Below, in pieces: positions 44,005-53,745 of a stretch of DNA of 64,000 nt. The translations under genes and the position numbers were made by a program. Under the pieces are notes generated by a model. It saw only the letters and a list, made by a program, of their open reading frames with translations. It did not search any database and was not told where the DNA came from. Source of the stretch: Amycolatopsis anabasis (GTDB lineage: Bacteria; Actinomycetota; Actinomycetes; Mycobacteriales; Pseudonocardiaceae); the NCBI RefSeq assembly GCF_009765355.1, contig NZ_VTHK01000012.1:124001-188000 (forward strand), given 5' to 3'. Each line of letters opens with the position of its first letter. Within the stretch, counting starts at the first letter, position 1.

Positions 44005-45296
44005 AGCTTTCCGATCTCCCTGTTCAGCACCGCGCGCGGGTTCCGGATGTTCTGGTGCCGCCCGTCCCGCACGCTCCACCGGCCCGCGACCATCACGTCC
44101 GTCACGTCGGCGGCCGTCGCCGCGAACACCGCGGCCTCCGGTTCGATGCCCGCGGTGTTGATGTTCTCCAGGTCCACCCGGACCAGGTCCGCGCCCGCGC
44201 CCGGCGCCAGCCTGCCCAGCTGCGGCCACCCGATCGAGGCGTAGTTGTTCGCCGCGCCCATCAGCTCGGCGACCGTGAACCGCCCGCGCCGCTCGACGCC
44301 CAGCCGCTCGTTCATCTCCAGCGCCCGGGCCTCCTCCCACGGATCGACGATCGCGTGGCTGTCGCTGCCCAGCGAAAGCCGCACCCCGGCGTCGGCCAGC
44401 GCGCGGGCGGGCCCGATGCCGTCGCCGAGATCCCGTTCGGTGGTCGGGCAGAAGCACGCGCCGGTCCCGGTGCGGCCGAGCAGGGCGATGTCGTCCTTGG
44501 TGAGGTGCGTGGCGTGCACGGCCACCGTGTGCTCGCCCAGCACGCCGTGCTCGTCGAGCAGCGCGGTCGGCGTGCGCCCGTGGTGGCTCAGGCATTCCTC
44601 GTTCTCCGCGCGCTGTTCGGAGAGGTGGACGTGCAGCGGGCGGCCCTTCGCCCATTCGGCGACCTTGCCGAGCGCCTCGGCGGGCACCGCGCGCACCGAA
44701 TGCACCGCCGCGCCCACCACCACCTGCGGGGTCTCCGGTTCGAACGAATCGACCCGTTCGGCCCAGGCGTCCACGTCACCGTCGCTGAACCGCTCCTGGA
44801 CCGGATCCAGCTCCCGGCCGAACCCGCCCGCGAGGTAGCAGGTGTCCAGCAGCGTCAGCCGGATCGCGGCGTCCTCCGCCGCGGAGACCAGGGCGTGCGC
44901 CATCTCGTGCGGCGGGTCGTGCCGCTTGCCGCCGCCCGGGTGGTGCAGGTAGTGGAATTCGCCCACACAGGTGTATCCGGCGAGCGCCATCTCCGCGAAA
45001 ACGCCCCGCGCCAGCGAGTAGTAGTTGTCCGGGTCCAGCTTCTCGGCGAGGGCGTACATCTTTTCGCGCCAGGTCCAGAACGTCCCCCGATCGTGGTGGG
45101 TCCGCCCGCGCAGCGCCCGGTGGAAAGCATGCGAATGGGCGTTCGCGAAACCCGGTACGACCAGGCCGTACAGCATGTTCTCGGTCCGCGGCGAGTCCGG
45201 CGTCACCGACCGGATCTCGTCGCGCTCGATCTCGATCCGCACCCCCGAGGCCAGGCCGTCGGGCAACCACGCGTATTCGCACCAGTAGGTCGTCAT
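43989..45296 (-). CDS. hutF: Formimidoylglutamate deiminase
   Basis: 435 aa amidohydrolase. The [11 protein letters not shown] metal site, [11 protein letters not shown], and [21 protein letters not shown] and [12 protein letters not shown] all match HutF. It releases ammonia from formimidoylglutamate to give N-formylglutamate. ATG 45296 overlaps the M20 amidohydrolase stop by four bases (ATGA). Confidence 0.93.
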   Translation of the reverse strand: MTTYWCEYAWLPDGLASGVRIEIERDEIRSVTPDSPRTENMLYGLVVPGFANAHSHAFHRALRGRTHHDRGTFWTWREKMYALAEKLDPDNYYSLARGVFAEMALAGYTCVGEFHYLHHPGGGKRHDPPHEMAHALVSAAEDAAIRLTLLDTCYLAGGFGRELDPVQERFSDGDVDAWAERVDSFEPETPQVVVGAAVHSVRAVPAEALGKVAEWAKGRPLHVHLSEQRAENEECLSHHGRTPTALLDEHGVLGEHTVAVHATHLTKDDIALLGRTGTGACFCPTTERDLGDGIGPARALADAGVRLSLGSDSHAIVDPWEEARALEMNERLGVERRGRFTVAELMGAANNYASIGWPQLGRLAPGAGADLVRVDLENINTAGIEPEAAVFAATAADVTDVMVAGRWSVRDGRHQNIRNPRAVLNREIGKLWQQS

Positions 45297-46495
45297 GTCG
45301 ACAAATGCTCCAATACCTCGGCCAGCGCCGAGGCGCCTCGGTCGACGTCGCCGGCCTCGGCGAACTCCTCCGGCGCATGGCTGATTCCGGTCGGGTTGCG
45401 CACGTACAGCATCCCAGCCGGAACGTGCGCCGCAAGGATCGCCGCGTCGTGGCCCGCCCCGGTCGGCAGCGCCGGGACACCGCCGAGCACGCCGTTCAGC
45501 TCGTCACGCAGGCCCGCGTCGAACGTCACGGTGTCCGAATAGGACTCCTCGGTGACGGTGACCGCGCAGCCCTCCGCGGCGGCCGCCGAGCGCGCCTCGC
45601 CGCTGATCTCCTCGACCAGCGCCCGGGTGCGGTTCGCGCCCGGCACCCGCGCGTCCAGCCAGAGGTCCACAGTGGACGCGATGACATTGGTCCCGCCCGG
45701 GGTGGGCACCAGCCTGCCCACGGTCGCCCGCGCGTCCTCGGCCGCGGCGGCGAAGCGCCGGGCCGCGGCGACCACCGCGGCGGCCGGGAGCATCGGGTCG
45801 CTGCGGTCGGTGAGCAGCGTGGCGCCCGCGTGGTTTCCCTGGCCGGTGAAGGAGAACCGCCACCGCCCGTGCGCGATGACCGTACTGCCGACGGCGACCG
45901 GCGAGCCGAGGTCGATCAGGCCCCGCCCCTGTTCCACGTGCAGTTCGACGAACCGGCCGATCCGGCCGAGCGCCTCGTCATCGCGGCCGAACCGTTCGGG
46001 ATCGTGGCCCGCGCGGGCGGCGGCCTCGGCCAGCGTGACGCCGTCCGGATCGCGCAGCGCACGGGCGCGGTCCGGGTCGAGCGAACCGGTCAGCAGCCGG
46101 GAACCCAGGCAGGGCACGCCGAACCGGCCGCCCTCCTCCTCCGCGAACACCACCACGGCGAGCGGGCGCGCCGGAGCGAACCCCTTGGCACGCAAGGAAT
46201 CCACCGCGTCCAGCGCGCTGACCACGCCGAGCGGCCCGTCGAACGCGCCGCCGCCGGGCACCGAATCCAGATGGCTGCCGGTGACCACCGCGTCCGGTCC
46301 CGGGCTCCCCCACCACGCCCAGAGGTTGCCGTTGCGGTCGGTCTCCACGTCCAGCCCGCGCCGGGCGGCCTGCTCGGCGAACCAGGTGCGCAGTTCCCCT
46401 TCGGCCGCGTCGAACACGTGCCGGGAGTACCCGCCCCGGGAACGGTCCCGCCCGGTGTCCGCGAGTTCGCCGAGCAGCCTCGAGGCGGTAGTCAT
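45293..46495 (-). CDS. M20-family amidohydrolase (allantoate amidohydrolase-like) in the hut operon
   Basis: 400 aa. The zinc ligands are in GSHLDSVPGGGAFDGPLGVV and FAEEEGGRFG, with ELHVEQGRGLI, as in allantoate/N-carbamoyl amino acid amidohydrolases. It follows hutU after 31 nt with GGAGG at its start. No recognisable HutG is present, so I infer that this enzyme takes the N-formylglutamate deformylase step. Confidence 0.9.
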   Translation of the reverse strand: MTTASRLLGELADTGRDRSRGGYSRHVFDAAEGELRTWFAEQAARRGLDVETDRNGNLWAWWGSPGPDAVVTGSHLDSVPGGGAFDGPLGVVSALDAVDSLRAKGFAPARPLAVVVFAEEEGGRFGVPCLGSRLLTGSLDPDRARALRDPDGVTLAEAAARAGHDPERFGRDDEALGRIGRFVELHVEQGRGLIDLGSPVAVGSTVIAHGRWRFSFTGQGNHAGATLLTDRSDPMLPAAAVVAAARRFAAAAEDARATVGRLVPTPGGTNVIASTVDLWLDARVPGANRTRALVEEISGEARSAAAAEGCAVTVTEESYSDTVTFDAGLRDELNGVLGGVPALPTGAGHDAAILAAHVPAGMLYVRNPTGISHAPEEFAEAGDVDRGASALAEVLEHLST

Positions 46496-46526
46496 GCCGC
46501 CTCCGCGGGAGAAAGTACGTCGGCGG

Positions 46527-48179
46527 TCATTCGCTTTCCCGCATCGGCACCCGCACCCCGCGCTCGTCCGCGACCTCGGCGGCCCGGTCGTACCCGGCGT
46601 CCACGTGCCGGATGACGCCCATGCCCGGATCGTTGGTGAGCACCCGTTCCACCTTCCGCCCGGCCAGTGCGGTGCCGTCGGCCACGCACACCTGCCCCGC
46701 GTGGATCGACCGGCCCATCCCGACCCCGCCGCCGTGGTGGATCGACACCCAGCTCGCCCCGGAGGCGGTGTTGACCAGCGCGTTGAGCAGCGGCCAGTCG
46801 GCGATCGCGTCCGAGCCGTCGGCCATGCCCTCGGTCTCCCGGTACGGCGAGGCCACGCTGCCCGAATCGAGGTGGTCGCGGCCGATCACGACCGGCGCCT
46901 TCAGCTCACCGCTGGCCACCATCTCGTTGAACCGCAGGCCCGCGAGGTGCCGCTCGCCGTAGCCGAGCCAGCAGATCCGGGCCGGAAGCCCTTGGAAGGC
47001 AACGCGTTCCGAAGCCATCCGGATCCAGCGGGCGAGGGATTCGTTCTCCGGGAACAGGTCCAGGATCGCGCGGTCGGTGGCCGCGATATCGGCCGGGTCC
47101 CCGGACAGCGCTGCCCAGCGGAACGGGCCCTTGCCCTCGCAGAACAGCGGGCGGATGTAGGCGGGCACGAAACCCGGGAAGTCGAACGCGCGCTCGCAGC
47201 CGCCGAGCTTGGCCTCGCCGCGCAACGAGTTGCCGTAGTCGAACACCTCGGCGCCCCGGTCCAGGAAGCCGAGCATCGCGTCCACGTGCTCGGCCATGGA
47301 ATCGCGGGACCGGTCGGTGAACTCGTCCGGCTTCTTCGCCGCGTAGTCGTGCCAGTCGTCCAGCTCGACGCCCTTCGGCAGGTAGGCCAGCGGGTCGTGC
47401 GCGGAGGTCTGGTCGGTGACGATGTCCACCTCGACACCCCGCCGCAGCAGTTCGGGCAGCACCTCGGCGGCGTTGCCGACGACCCCGACCGAGAGCGGGC
47501 GGCGCTCGCGTTTGGCGGCCTCGACCCGGCGGACGGCGTCGTCCAGGTCGTCGGCGACCTCGTCCAGGTACCGGGTTTCGACCCGGCGGTGCGCACGCCG
47601 CGGATCGCATTCGATCACCAGGGCGACGCCGTCGTTCATGGTCACCGCGAGCGGCTGGGCGCCGCCCATGCCGCCGAGTCCCGCGGTCACGGTGAGCGTG
47701 CCGCGCAGCGTTCCGCCGAACCGCTTGGCGGCGACCGCGGCGAAGGTCTCGTAGGTGCCCTGCAGGATGCCCTGGGTGCCGATGTAGATCCACGAACCCG
47801 CGGTCATCTGGCCGTACATGGTCAGCCCGAGCTGCTCCAACCGGCGGAACTCGGGCCAGGTCGCCCAGTCACCGACCAGGTTGGAGTTGGCCAGCAGCAC
47901 GCGAGGCGCCCACTCGTGCGTGCGGAACACGCCCACCGGTTTGCCGGACTGCACCAGCAGCGTCTCATCTGCGTCCAAAGTGGACAGGGACCGGCTGATC
48001 GCGTCGAAGCTGGCCCAGTCGCGGGCCGCCTTGCCGGTGCCGCCGTAGACCACCAGATCCTCGGGCCGCTCGGCGACCTCCGGATCGAGGTTGTTGTGGA
48101 ACATCCGCAACGCGGCCTCGGCCTGCCAGTTCTTCGCGGTCAGCTCGGTGCCGCGCGCGGCGCGAACCGTCCTGGTCAT
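46527..48179 (-). CDS. hutU: Urocanate hydratase
   Basis: 550 aa, the normal length. [53 protein letters not shown] (NAD binding) and [18 protein letters not shown] with its conserved His are all present. It converts urocanate to imidazolonepropionate. ATG 48179 follows GGGAGGAAATCC and overlaps hutH by four bases. Confidence 0.95.
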   Translation of the reverse strand: MTRTVRAARGTELTAKNWQAEAALRMFHNNLDPEVAERPEDLVVYGGTGKAARDWASFDAISRSLSTLDADETLLVQSGKPVGVFRTHEWAPRVLLANSNLVGDWATWPEFRRLEQLGLTMYGQMTAGSWIYIGTQGILQGTYETFAAVAAKRFGGTLRGTLTVTAGLGGMGGAQPLAVTMNDGVALVIECDPRRAHRRVETRYLDEVADDLDDAVRRVEAAKRERRPLSVGVVGNAAEVLPELLRRGVEVDIVTDQTSAHDPLAYLPKGVELDDWHDYAAKKPDEFTDRSRDSMAEHVDAMLGFLDRGAEVFDYGNSLRGEAKLGGCERAFDFPGFVPAYIRPLFCEGKGPFRWAALSGDPADIAATDRAILDLFPENESLARWIRMASERVAFQGLPARICWLGYGERHLAGLRFNEMVASGELKAPVVIGRDHLDSGSVASPYRETEGMADGSDAIADWPLLNALVNTASGASWVSIHHGGGVGMGRSIHAGQVCVADGTALAGRKVERVLTNDPGMGVIRHVDAGYDRAAEVADERGVRVPMRESE

Positions 48180-49717
48180 CGGATTTCCTCCCACTGGTCG
48201 GCAACGGCGTCGAGCACGGCGCCGGAACGGATGAGGTCTTCGGCGGCGGCGATCTCGGGGGCGAGGTGGCGGTCCGGGCCGGGGCCGTCGACCCGGGTGC
48301 GGAGCAGGTCCCGGACCGCGCCGGTGACCGGCGCCGGGCGCAGCGGCGCGCGAAAGTCCAGCGCCCGCGCGGCGGTGAGCAGTTCCACGGCGAGCACCGT
48401 GGTGAGCCCGTCGACGGCGCGGCGCAGCTTGCGCGCGGCCGACCAGCCCATCGACACGTGGTCCTCCTGCATCGCGCTGCTCGGGATCGAGTCCACCGAG
48501 GCGGGGGCCGCGAGCCGTTTCAGCTCGCTGACCAGCCCGGCCTGGGTGTACTGCGCGATCATGTGCCCGGAGTCCACGCCCGGATCGGCGGCGAGGAACG
48601 CGGGCAGCCCGTGCGACCGGGCCACGTCGAGCATCCGGTCGGTGCGGCGCTCGGCGATGCTCGCCACGTCGGCCACCGGGATCGCGAGGAAGTCGAGCGC
48701 GTAGGCCACCGGCGCGCCGTGGAAGTTGCCGTTGGACTCCACCCGGCCGTCGGGGAAGACCACCGGATTGTCCACAGCGGACATCAGCTCCCGGTCGGCG
48801 ACCAGATCGGTGTGGCTCAACGTGTCGCGCGCCGCGCCGTGCACCTGGGGCGCGCAGCGCAGCGAGTAGGCGTCCTGCACCCGGGTGCAGTCCGGGCCGC
48901 GGTGACTGGCCACGATCTCCGAACCGGCCAGCGCGGCGAACATCCGGCGCGCCGAACGCGCCTGACCGGGATGCGGCCGCAGTTCCTGCAGGTCCGCGGC
49001 GAACGCCCGGTCCGTGCCCAGCAGCGCCTCGACGCTCATCGCCGCGGTCAGATCGGCCACGTCGAGCAGGCGGTGCAGATCGGCGGACGCGAGCACCAGC
49101 ATGCCGAGCATCCCGTCGGTGCCGTTGGTCAGCGCGAGGCCCTCCTTCTCGGCCGGGGCGATCGGCTCGAGCCCGGCCTCGCGCAGCGCGTCGGCGGCGG
49201 GCACCCGGTTTCCCGCGGCGTCGAAGACCTCGCCCTCACCCATCAGCGCGAGCGCGACCGCGGCCAGCGGCGCCAGGTCCCCGGAGCAGCCGAGCGAACC
49301 GTATTCGTGCACGACCGGTGCGATGCCCGCGTTGAGCAGCCCGGTGAGCGCGGCCGCGGTGGCCGGGCGGACCCCGGTGTAGCCGGACGCCAGCGTGCGC
49401 AGGCGCAGCAGCATCATCGCCCGCACCACCTCGGGTTCGACCGCGGAACCGGCCCCGGCGGCGTGCGAGCGGATCAGCGAGCGTTGCAGCGCGGCGCGGC
49501 GGTCGGCGGGGATGTGCCGGACCGCGAGCGCGCCGAATCCGGTCGACACCCCGTAGGTCGGCTGCGTGGCCTCGGCCAGCGCGTCGATGTGTTCCCGGGC
49601 CGTGGCGACGTTCCGCGCCGCGACGTCGGTGAGCCGCACGTTCACCGAGCCACGGGCGATCGCGACCACCTCGTCGCGGGTCAGCGGTTTCGAGCCGAGC
49701 AGGACGGTTTCACCCAT
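48176..49717 (-). CDS. hutH: Histidine ammonia-lyase
   Basis: 513 aa. The family core ([68 protein letters not shown]) is complete. The MIO-forming tripeptide in [14 protein letters not shown] is Cys-Ser-Gly rather than the usual Ala-Ser-Gly. ATG 49717 gives the standard length. A longer frame upstream is antisense to the next gene. It is the first gene of the operon. Confidence 0.94.
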   Translation of the reverse strand: MGETVLLGSKPLTRDEVVAIARGSVNVRLTDVAARNVATAREHIDALAEATQPTYGVSTGFGALAVRHIPADRRAALQRSLIRSHAAGAGSAVEPEVVRAMMLLRLRTLASGYTGVRPATAAALTGLLNAGIAPVVHEYGSLGCSGDLAPLAAVALALMGEGEVFDAAGNRVPAADALREAGLEPIAPAEKEGLALTNGTDGMLGMLVLASADLHRLLDVADLTAAMSVEALLGTDRAFAADLQELRPHPGQARSARRMFAALAGSEIVASHRGPDCTRVQDAYSLRCAPQVHGAARDTLSHTDLVADRELMSAVDNPVVFPDGRVESNGNFHGAPVAYALDFLAIPVADVASIAERRTDRMLDVARSHGLPAFLAADPGVDSGHMIAQYTQAGLVSELKRLAAPASVDSIPSSAMQEDHVSMGWSAARKLRRAVDGLTTVLAVELLTAARALDFRAPLRPAPVTGAVRDLLRTRVDGPGPDRHLAPEIAAAEDLIRSGAVLDAVADQWEEIR

Positions 49718-49769
49718 GCCCCCATCCCAGCGCGGCCCGGCCCGCCGCACGACCCGAGATCCACCAAGA

Positions 49770-49789
49770 GTGTCTGGTATCCCAGACAC
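49770..49789. promoter_or_regulatory. Palindrome in the hut promoter
   Basis: GTGTCTGG and CCAGACAC are perfect inverted repeats around TATC, 53 nt upstream of the hutH start. The IclR regulator encoded at 51485 is the leading candidate to bind it. Confidence 0.6.
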
Positions 49790-49802
49790 ACCCCGGACCG
49801 CA

Positions 49803-49824
49803 CCGAAAGTGCCGCCACTTTCGG
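49803..49824 (-). terminator. Hairpin after the anti-sigma-like gene
   Basis: CCGAAAGTG and CACTTTCGG pair perfectly (9 bp, 4-nt loop). It lies between the anti-sigma-like gene stop (49843) and the hut promoter, so it isolates the hut operon from upstream transcription. Confidence 0.65.
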
Positions 49825-49842
49825 CGAGCGCCGCGGGGCGGG

Positions 49843-50874
49843 TCAGCGAGTGCCGAGCCAGGGGTAACCGGCCTGTTCGTCGACGGTCAGCGCGTCGGTC
49901 ACGGCGATCAGGTCCGGCAGCGGCATCAAACCGTCGGCGTCGGTGCCGTAGACCGACAGCAGCAGCCCGTTGCCGAGCGGCACCGCGATCCGCGAACCCG
50001 GCAGCGATCCGTCCGGCCGTTCGAGGTAGCTGCCGGACCGGCCGCGCACGGTCACCGGTTGGCCGCCCGGGCGGAACTCGGCCCGGCTGAGTTCCACCGA
50101 CACCAGGTACTTCCCCCGGCGGCCCTGCGCGACCGCGGTCCAGCCGTCCGGCGAGGCGCCACGCACCGAGAAGCCCAGGTCCCGCAGGCCGTCCCCGATC
50201 ACCGGCATCCGCACCTCCGGGGCCTCGACCGGGCGCACCGAATCGGCGATCCGCCGCGCCAGCGCGAGCGGTTTCGGCAGGTTGCCGACGTTGAGCACGA
50301 GGACCGTATCCGCCCCGGGCATCCAGACCAGCCGGGCGAACTGGTCCTCCGCCCGGTCGGCCGCCACGTACCCGCGGGTGCCGCCGACCGGCACCCCGTT
50401 CTTGCCGCTGGCCAGGACGCGCGGCACGTCGGCCCAGGCCGGGGCGGTGGCCGGGTACACGGAGAGCTGGGCGTACGGCTCGTTCCCGTCCTGAATGCCC
50501 CCGTTGTGCCCGGGGGTCCACGTCCGGTACACCCCCTGATCGTTGGCGTGGCCGCGTTCGGTCTCCACCAGGCCCTCGGGCAGCCAGCCCGGGCCGAAAC
50601 GCAGGGGCGTCCCCGGCCGCTCCGGGGGCGCGGCCGGTGCGGCGGGCGGCAGCGGCGCCTGCTGGTTCACCGGGGCCAGCAGCCGCAACGACAACGGCAC
50701 CCCGACCGCCACGATCGCCACCGCGGCGAACGCGGCCAGCAGCCGGAAGGATCCGCGGCGCGGGGTGCGGCCCTGGTGCAGCCCGGCGAGCACGCGTTGC
50801 GGATGCGGGGCGCGCTCGGCCTGCCGGGCCAGGGCGTCCCGGATGAGCTGTTCGGTGTCGTGCGGCGCGGTCAC
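49843..50874 (-). CDS. Membrane-anchored anti-sigma-like protein
   Basis: 343 aa. An N-terminal cytoplasmic region of about 40 residues is followed by one membrane helix (LLAAFAAVAIVAVGVPLSLRLL, about 44-65) and a large extracytoplasmic domain. A 4-nt overlap with the sigma factor gene supports an anti-sigma or sensing role. There is no clear zinc-binding anti-sigma motif (HxxxCxxC), so the call rests on context. Confidence 0.65.
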   Translation of the reverse strand: MTAPHDTEQLIRDALARQAERAPHPQRVLAGLHQGRTPRRGSFRLLAAFAAVAIVAVGVPLSLRLLAPVNQQAPLPPAAPAAPPERPGTPLRFGPGWLPEGLVETERGHANDQGVYRTWTPGHNGGIQDGNEPYAQLSVYPATAPAWADVPRVLASGKNGVPVGGTRGYVAADRAEDQFARLVWMPGADTVLVLNVGNLPKPLALARRIADSVRPVEAPEVRMPVIGDGLRDLGFSVRGASPDGWTAVAQGRRGKYLVSVELSRAEFRPGGQPVTVRGRSGSYLERPDGSLPGSRIAVPLGNGLLLSVYGTDADGLMPLPDLIAVTDALTVDEQAGYPWLGTR

Positions 50875-51383
50875 AGAGCCTCCCTGGGGGAAAGCGCGGG
50901 CTGGCGGGTGACCGTGCGCAAGGTGCTCAGCGCACGGGAAAGGTGGCTGCGCACGGTTCCCTCACGGCAGCCGAGGACCGCGCCGATCTCGGCGTCGGTG
51001 TAGTGCTCGTAGTAGCGCAGGACGACCGCGGTGCGCTGCTTGCGGGGCAACCGGGCGATCCGGGCGAGCATCGCGTCGCGCTCGTCGTACTGGAGGTTGG
51101 GATCGGGCACCACCGGTCCGATGGCGTCGAGCACGGGCAGGGACAGCGCGACCTCGCGGGCCGCCCGCCGCCGGCGCCACGACAGGTACTCGTTGGTCAC
51201 CATCCGTTTGACGTAGGCGTGCGGCGCGTCCGTCTCCGCGATCCGCGGCCAGCGCTGCTGCGCGCGGAGCAGCACCTCCTGGACCACGTCCTGCGCCAGA
51301 TGCGGGTCGCAGGTCAGCACGGTGGCATAGCGCAGCAACGCGTCCAGCCGAGCCGCCACGAACTCGTCGAAGCTGAGGGCCAA
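50871..51383 (-). CDS. SigE-family ECF RNA polymerase sigma factor
   Basis: 170 aa. Region 2 (LRYATVLTCDPHLAQDVVQEVLLRAQQRW ... APHAYVKRMVTNEYLSWRRRR) and region 4 (LPRKQRTAVVLRYYEHYTDAEIGAVLGCREGTVRSHLSRALSTLR) are typical of the actinobacterial SigE subfamily. It ends with CTGTGA, overlapping the next gene's GTG by four bases. Confidence 0.9.
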   Translation of the reverse strand: MALSFDEFVAARLDALLRYATVLTCDPHLAQDVVQEVLLRAQQRWPRIAETDAPHAYVKRMVTNEYLSWRRRRAAREVALSLPVLDAIGPVVPDPNLQYDERDAMLARIARLPRKQRTAVVLRYYEHYTDAEIGAVLGCREGTVRSHLSRALSTLRTVTRQPALSPREAL

Positions 51384-51484
51384 GGCAGTCCTTCCGGCGG
51401 GGTGTCGTCCCTCAGACGTGACGGCGGATCATTCTGTTGAGTCGTAGCCTCGGGAATCACCAGGAGTATCGAGGAGGGCACCGC

Positions 51485-52273
51485 GTGGGCACGAGCAGCG
51501 ATGTCCCGGCGTTGCGCCGGGGCCTGAGCATCCTGCGCGTGCTGGCCGGGCGCGCGGGTCCGGTGTCGGCCGCGACCGTGGCCCGCGAACTGGGCCTGCC
51601 GCGTTCGACGACCTACCACCTGCTGTCCGAATTGGAGGCCGCCGGGTTCGTCGCGCATCTGCCCGCCGAACGCCGTTACGGCCTGGGCATCGCCGCGTTC
51701 GAGCTCGGTTCCGCGTACCTGCGGCACGATCCGCTGGAGCGGCTGGCCGGTCCGCTGCTGCGCAAGCTCGTCGACCGGGTCGGGCACACCGCGCATCTCG
51801 GCGTGCTGCACGGCAACGAGTCGCTGTACCTGATCAAGGAACGTCCCGGCCGCCCGGAGACGCTGGTGACCGAGGTGGGGGTACGGTTGCCGGCGCATCT
51901 GACCGCCTCCGGCCGGGCGATGCTGGCGCAGGTGCCCGCCGCCCACGTCCGGGCGCTGTTCCCGGCCGCGTCGGCCTTCCTGCGGCGCACCGAGCGGGGG
52001 CCGCGCGGGCTCGCCGAGCTGCGGCAGGTCCTGCGCACCGAGCGCAGGCTCGGCTGGGCGGTCGAGGACGGATACGTCACCCCGGGGTTCGCCTCGGTGG
52101 CGCATCCGGTCTTCGACCACGGCCGCCGCCCGCTCGCCGCGATCAGCGTGACCTTCCGGCACCACTGCGCGAACGAGCCCGCGGTGTGCGGGCAGACCTG
52201 GCCCGAACTGGCCGCCGAGATCCGCCGCACCGCGGACGAACTGACCAGCCGGATCGGCGGTCGCCGTCCGTGA
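51485..52273 (+). CDS. IclR-family regulator
   Basis: 262 aa. A winged helix (LRRGLSILRVLAGRAGPVSAATVARELGLPRSTTYHLLSELEAAGFV) is followed by an IclR effector domain (GVLHGNESLYLIKERPG ... LTASGRAMLAQ ... GWAVEDGYVTPGFASVAHPVFDH). GTG 51485 follows GAGGAGGG. It is divergent from the sigma factor and lies about 1.7 kb from hutH on the opposite strand. It is a good candidate for the histidine-pathway regulator. Direct evidence is absent. Confidence 0.88.
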   Translation: MGTSSDVPALRRGLSILRVLAGRAGPVSAATVARELGLPRSTTYHLLSELEAAGFVAHLPAERRYGLGIAAFELGSAYLRHDPLERLAGPLLRKLVDRVGHTAHLGVLHGNESLYLIKERPGRPETLVTEVGVRLPAHLTASGRAMLAQVPAAHVRALFPAASAFLRRTERGPRGLAELRQVLRTERRLGWAVEDGYVTPGFASVAHPVFDHGRRPLAAISVTFRHHCANEPAVCGQTWPELAAEIRRTADELTSRIGGRRP

Positions 52274-52280
52274 AGGGTCG

Positions 52281-52493
52281 CTAACTGTCCGCCGTGCTGC
52301 GTCCATCCGCGGTCAGGCCGAGCATCGCCAGCAATTCGGCGCATTCCCGGGCGTCCGACGAGTGCCCCGCGACGGTGAGCGCCGCGCGGCCGTTCTGCTC
52401 GTCAAGCCGGACCCGCTCCTCCGCGCGGACCCCGGCGAGCCATCCCTGCTCGTCAACCGGTTTCGGACTGCTTGCGTGCCTTGCCCAAGTCAT
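52281..52493 (-). CDS. Small hypothetical protein (70 aa)
   Basis: ATG 52493 follows AAGGTG. The protein starts MTWARHASSPKPVDEQGW and contains AALTVAGHSSDARECAELLAMLGL. It is acidic and without a membrane segment. Not recognised. The longer frame (52544) has no ribosome-binding site. Confidence 0.6.
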   Translation of the reverse strand: MTWARHASSPKPVDEQGWLAGVRAEERVRLDEQNGRAALTVAGHSSDARECAELLAMLGLTADGRSTADS

Positions 52494-52587
52494 CTGGCAC
52501 CTTCTTCCGGCCCCCGTATGGTCGGGACCCGGACAGCATGTCACCCATCGGTGTGACAGCCCTCACCGACCCCCGGTTGCGGCGCGA

Positions 52588-53544
52588 TCAGCTCGATCCG
52601 GCCAGCCGCCGGCCCTGCTCCTCGACGATCTCCTTCGCCAGGTCGTCCGGCAGGGCTTCCAGCATCGCCGTCGCGATCTCCTTGCGCGCCTCCGGACCGA
52701 CTTCCGCCGATTCCTTGCGCCCCAGCAGCTCGGCCAGCATCGAATTGATCGACTGCCCGTTCGGCATCGACGGCCCGCCGGTGAAGATCGCGGCGATGAC
52801 CGCGAGCTCGAGGCGTTCCAGAATCCGGTTGACGGTCTTCTCGGTTTCGCGTTGCGAAAGGACCATTCCGCGACCGGGCATCGGGCTGTCCCCGCGACCG
52901 TCCACGATGTAACCGTAAATGGTCATCAACGCATTGCGTTCATCGTCTCGCAAGTCTTCCTCCTCGGCGAAGTGCCGGTTCGTGTAGGACTCGTTCAGGT
53001 CCACACCGCTCGCGTTGATTCCGGGGATCTGCCCGGCTTGGGAATACTGGTGGACGTCGTACCGGCCGGCGGCGGCATCGGGCCGCGCCCCGTACCGCGC
53101 GAGCCAGATGACCAGTTCGCCGATGCCCCAGTTGTCCGGTCGCAGCGCCTTGGCGAACGAGTTGTTCATGTACACGCCGGGCCGGAAGCCGAGGGAAGCC
53201 ACCTTGCGGCAGAACCGGATGGCGAAATCCCGGGCCGCGTTGTTCGGGGCGAACGGGGCCTCGAGATCGAGCATCGGGACGAGGCCGGTCGCGCCGAGGC
53301 GGCGAACCTCGTTGATCAGGATTTCGGCCTGACGTTCGGGCGCGGGAGAAGTTTGCGCGTAGTGGTAACCACCGACCGGAATGCCCACCGATCGGGCACC
53401 GGAAACCAGACCGTCACCCGGATATTGCGCCCGGCCGCCACCATCGGTGAGTTTCACCCACACATAGCCGACCCCGCGGTTGCGCACCGCCCGCCAATCC
53501 GTGACCTTCTGGTATCGCGCATAAAGATCGATTCCAAGGGCCAT
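52588..53544 (-). CDS. GH25-like lysozyme/glycoside hydrolase, no signal peptide
   Basis: 318 aa. LGIDLYARYQKVTDWRAVRNRGVGYVWVKLTDG is the N-terminal strand of GH25 (Chalaropsis-type) muramidases. The catalytic acidic pair is in PMLDLEAPF, YMNNSFAK and LWLARYGARPD-like segments follow, and VHQYSQAGQIPGINASGVDLNESY closes the barrel. About 120 residues of helical C-terminus follow. ATG 53544 follows GAGGTGACC. There is no Sec signal, so export or phage-like lysis would need help. Confidence 0.82.
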   Translation of the reverse strand: MALGIDLYARYQKVTDWRAVRNRGVGYVWVKLTDGGGRAQYPGDGLVSGARSVGIPVGGYHYAQTSPAPERQAEILINEVRRLGATGLVPMLDLEAPFAPNNAARDFAIRFCRKVASLGFRPGVYMNNSFAKALRPDNWGIGELVIWLARYGARPDAAAGRYDVHQYSQAGQIPGINASGVDLNESYTNRHFAEEEDLRDDERNALMTIYGYIVDGRGDSPMPGRGMVLSQRETEKTVNRILERLELAVIAAIFTGGPSMPNGQSINSMLAELLGRKESAEVGPEARKEIATAMLEALPDDLAKEIVEEQGRRLAGSS

Positions 53545-53695
53545 GGTCACCTCACAAGGCCGGACCCCCACGGTCCGTGACCGGATAACCATTTTCTCCC
53601 AATTACCCGAAATGGTCTATCGGCCGTTCCAGTGGTCAGCGGAAGAAACTCGCTCGAACACCGTCCTCCGGCCACGCACGGTCACCAGTGCTCGC

Positions 53696-53745
53696 TTGAC
53701 ATGTGACTGTTGACGAAATTTCAAATCTGGTCATATGCTCGCACC
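53696..53745 (+). promoter_or_regulatory. Promoter of the TetR-oxidoreductase operon
   Basis: TTGACG at 53710-53715, 16 nt, then CATATG at 53732-53737 give a -35/-10 pair. Transcription would start close to the ATG at 53746, so the TetR mRNA may be nearly leaderless. The local sequence is AT-rich relative to its neighbours. Confidence 0.5.

Noticed and set aside
45552-48704. A 1050-codon + strand frame through the hut genes
   Set aside because: It is the antisense of hutU, the M20 gene and parts of hutH, which have full family motifs on the minus strand. Long antisense frames are common at this G+C.
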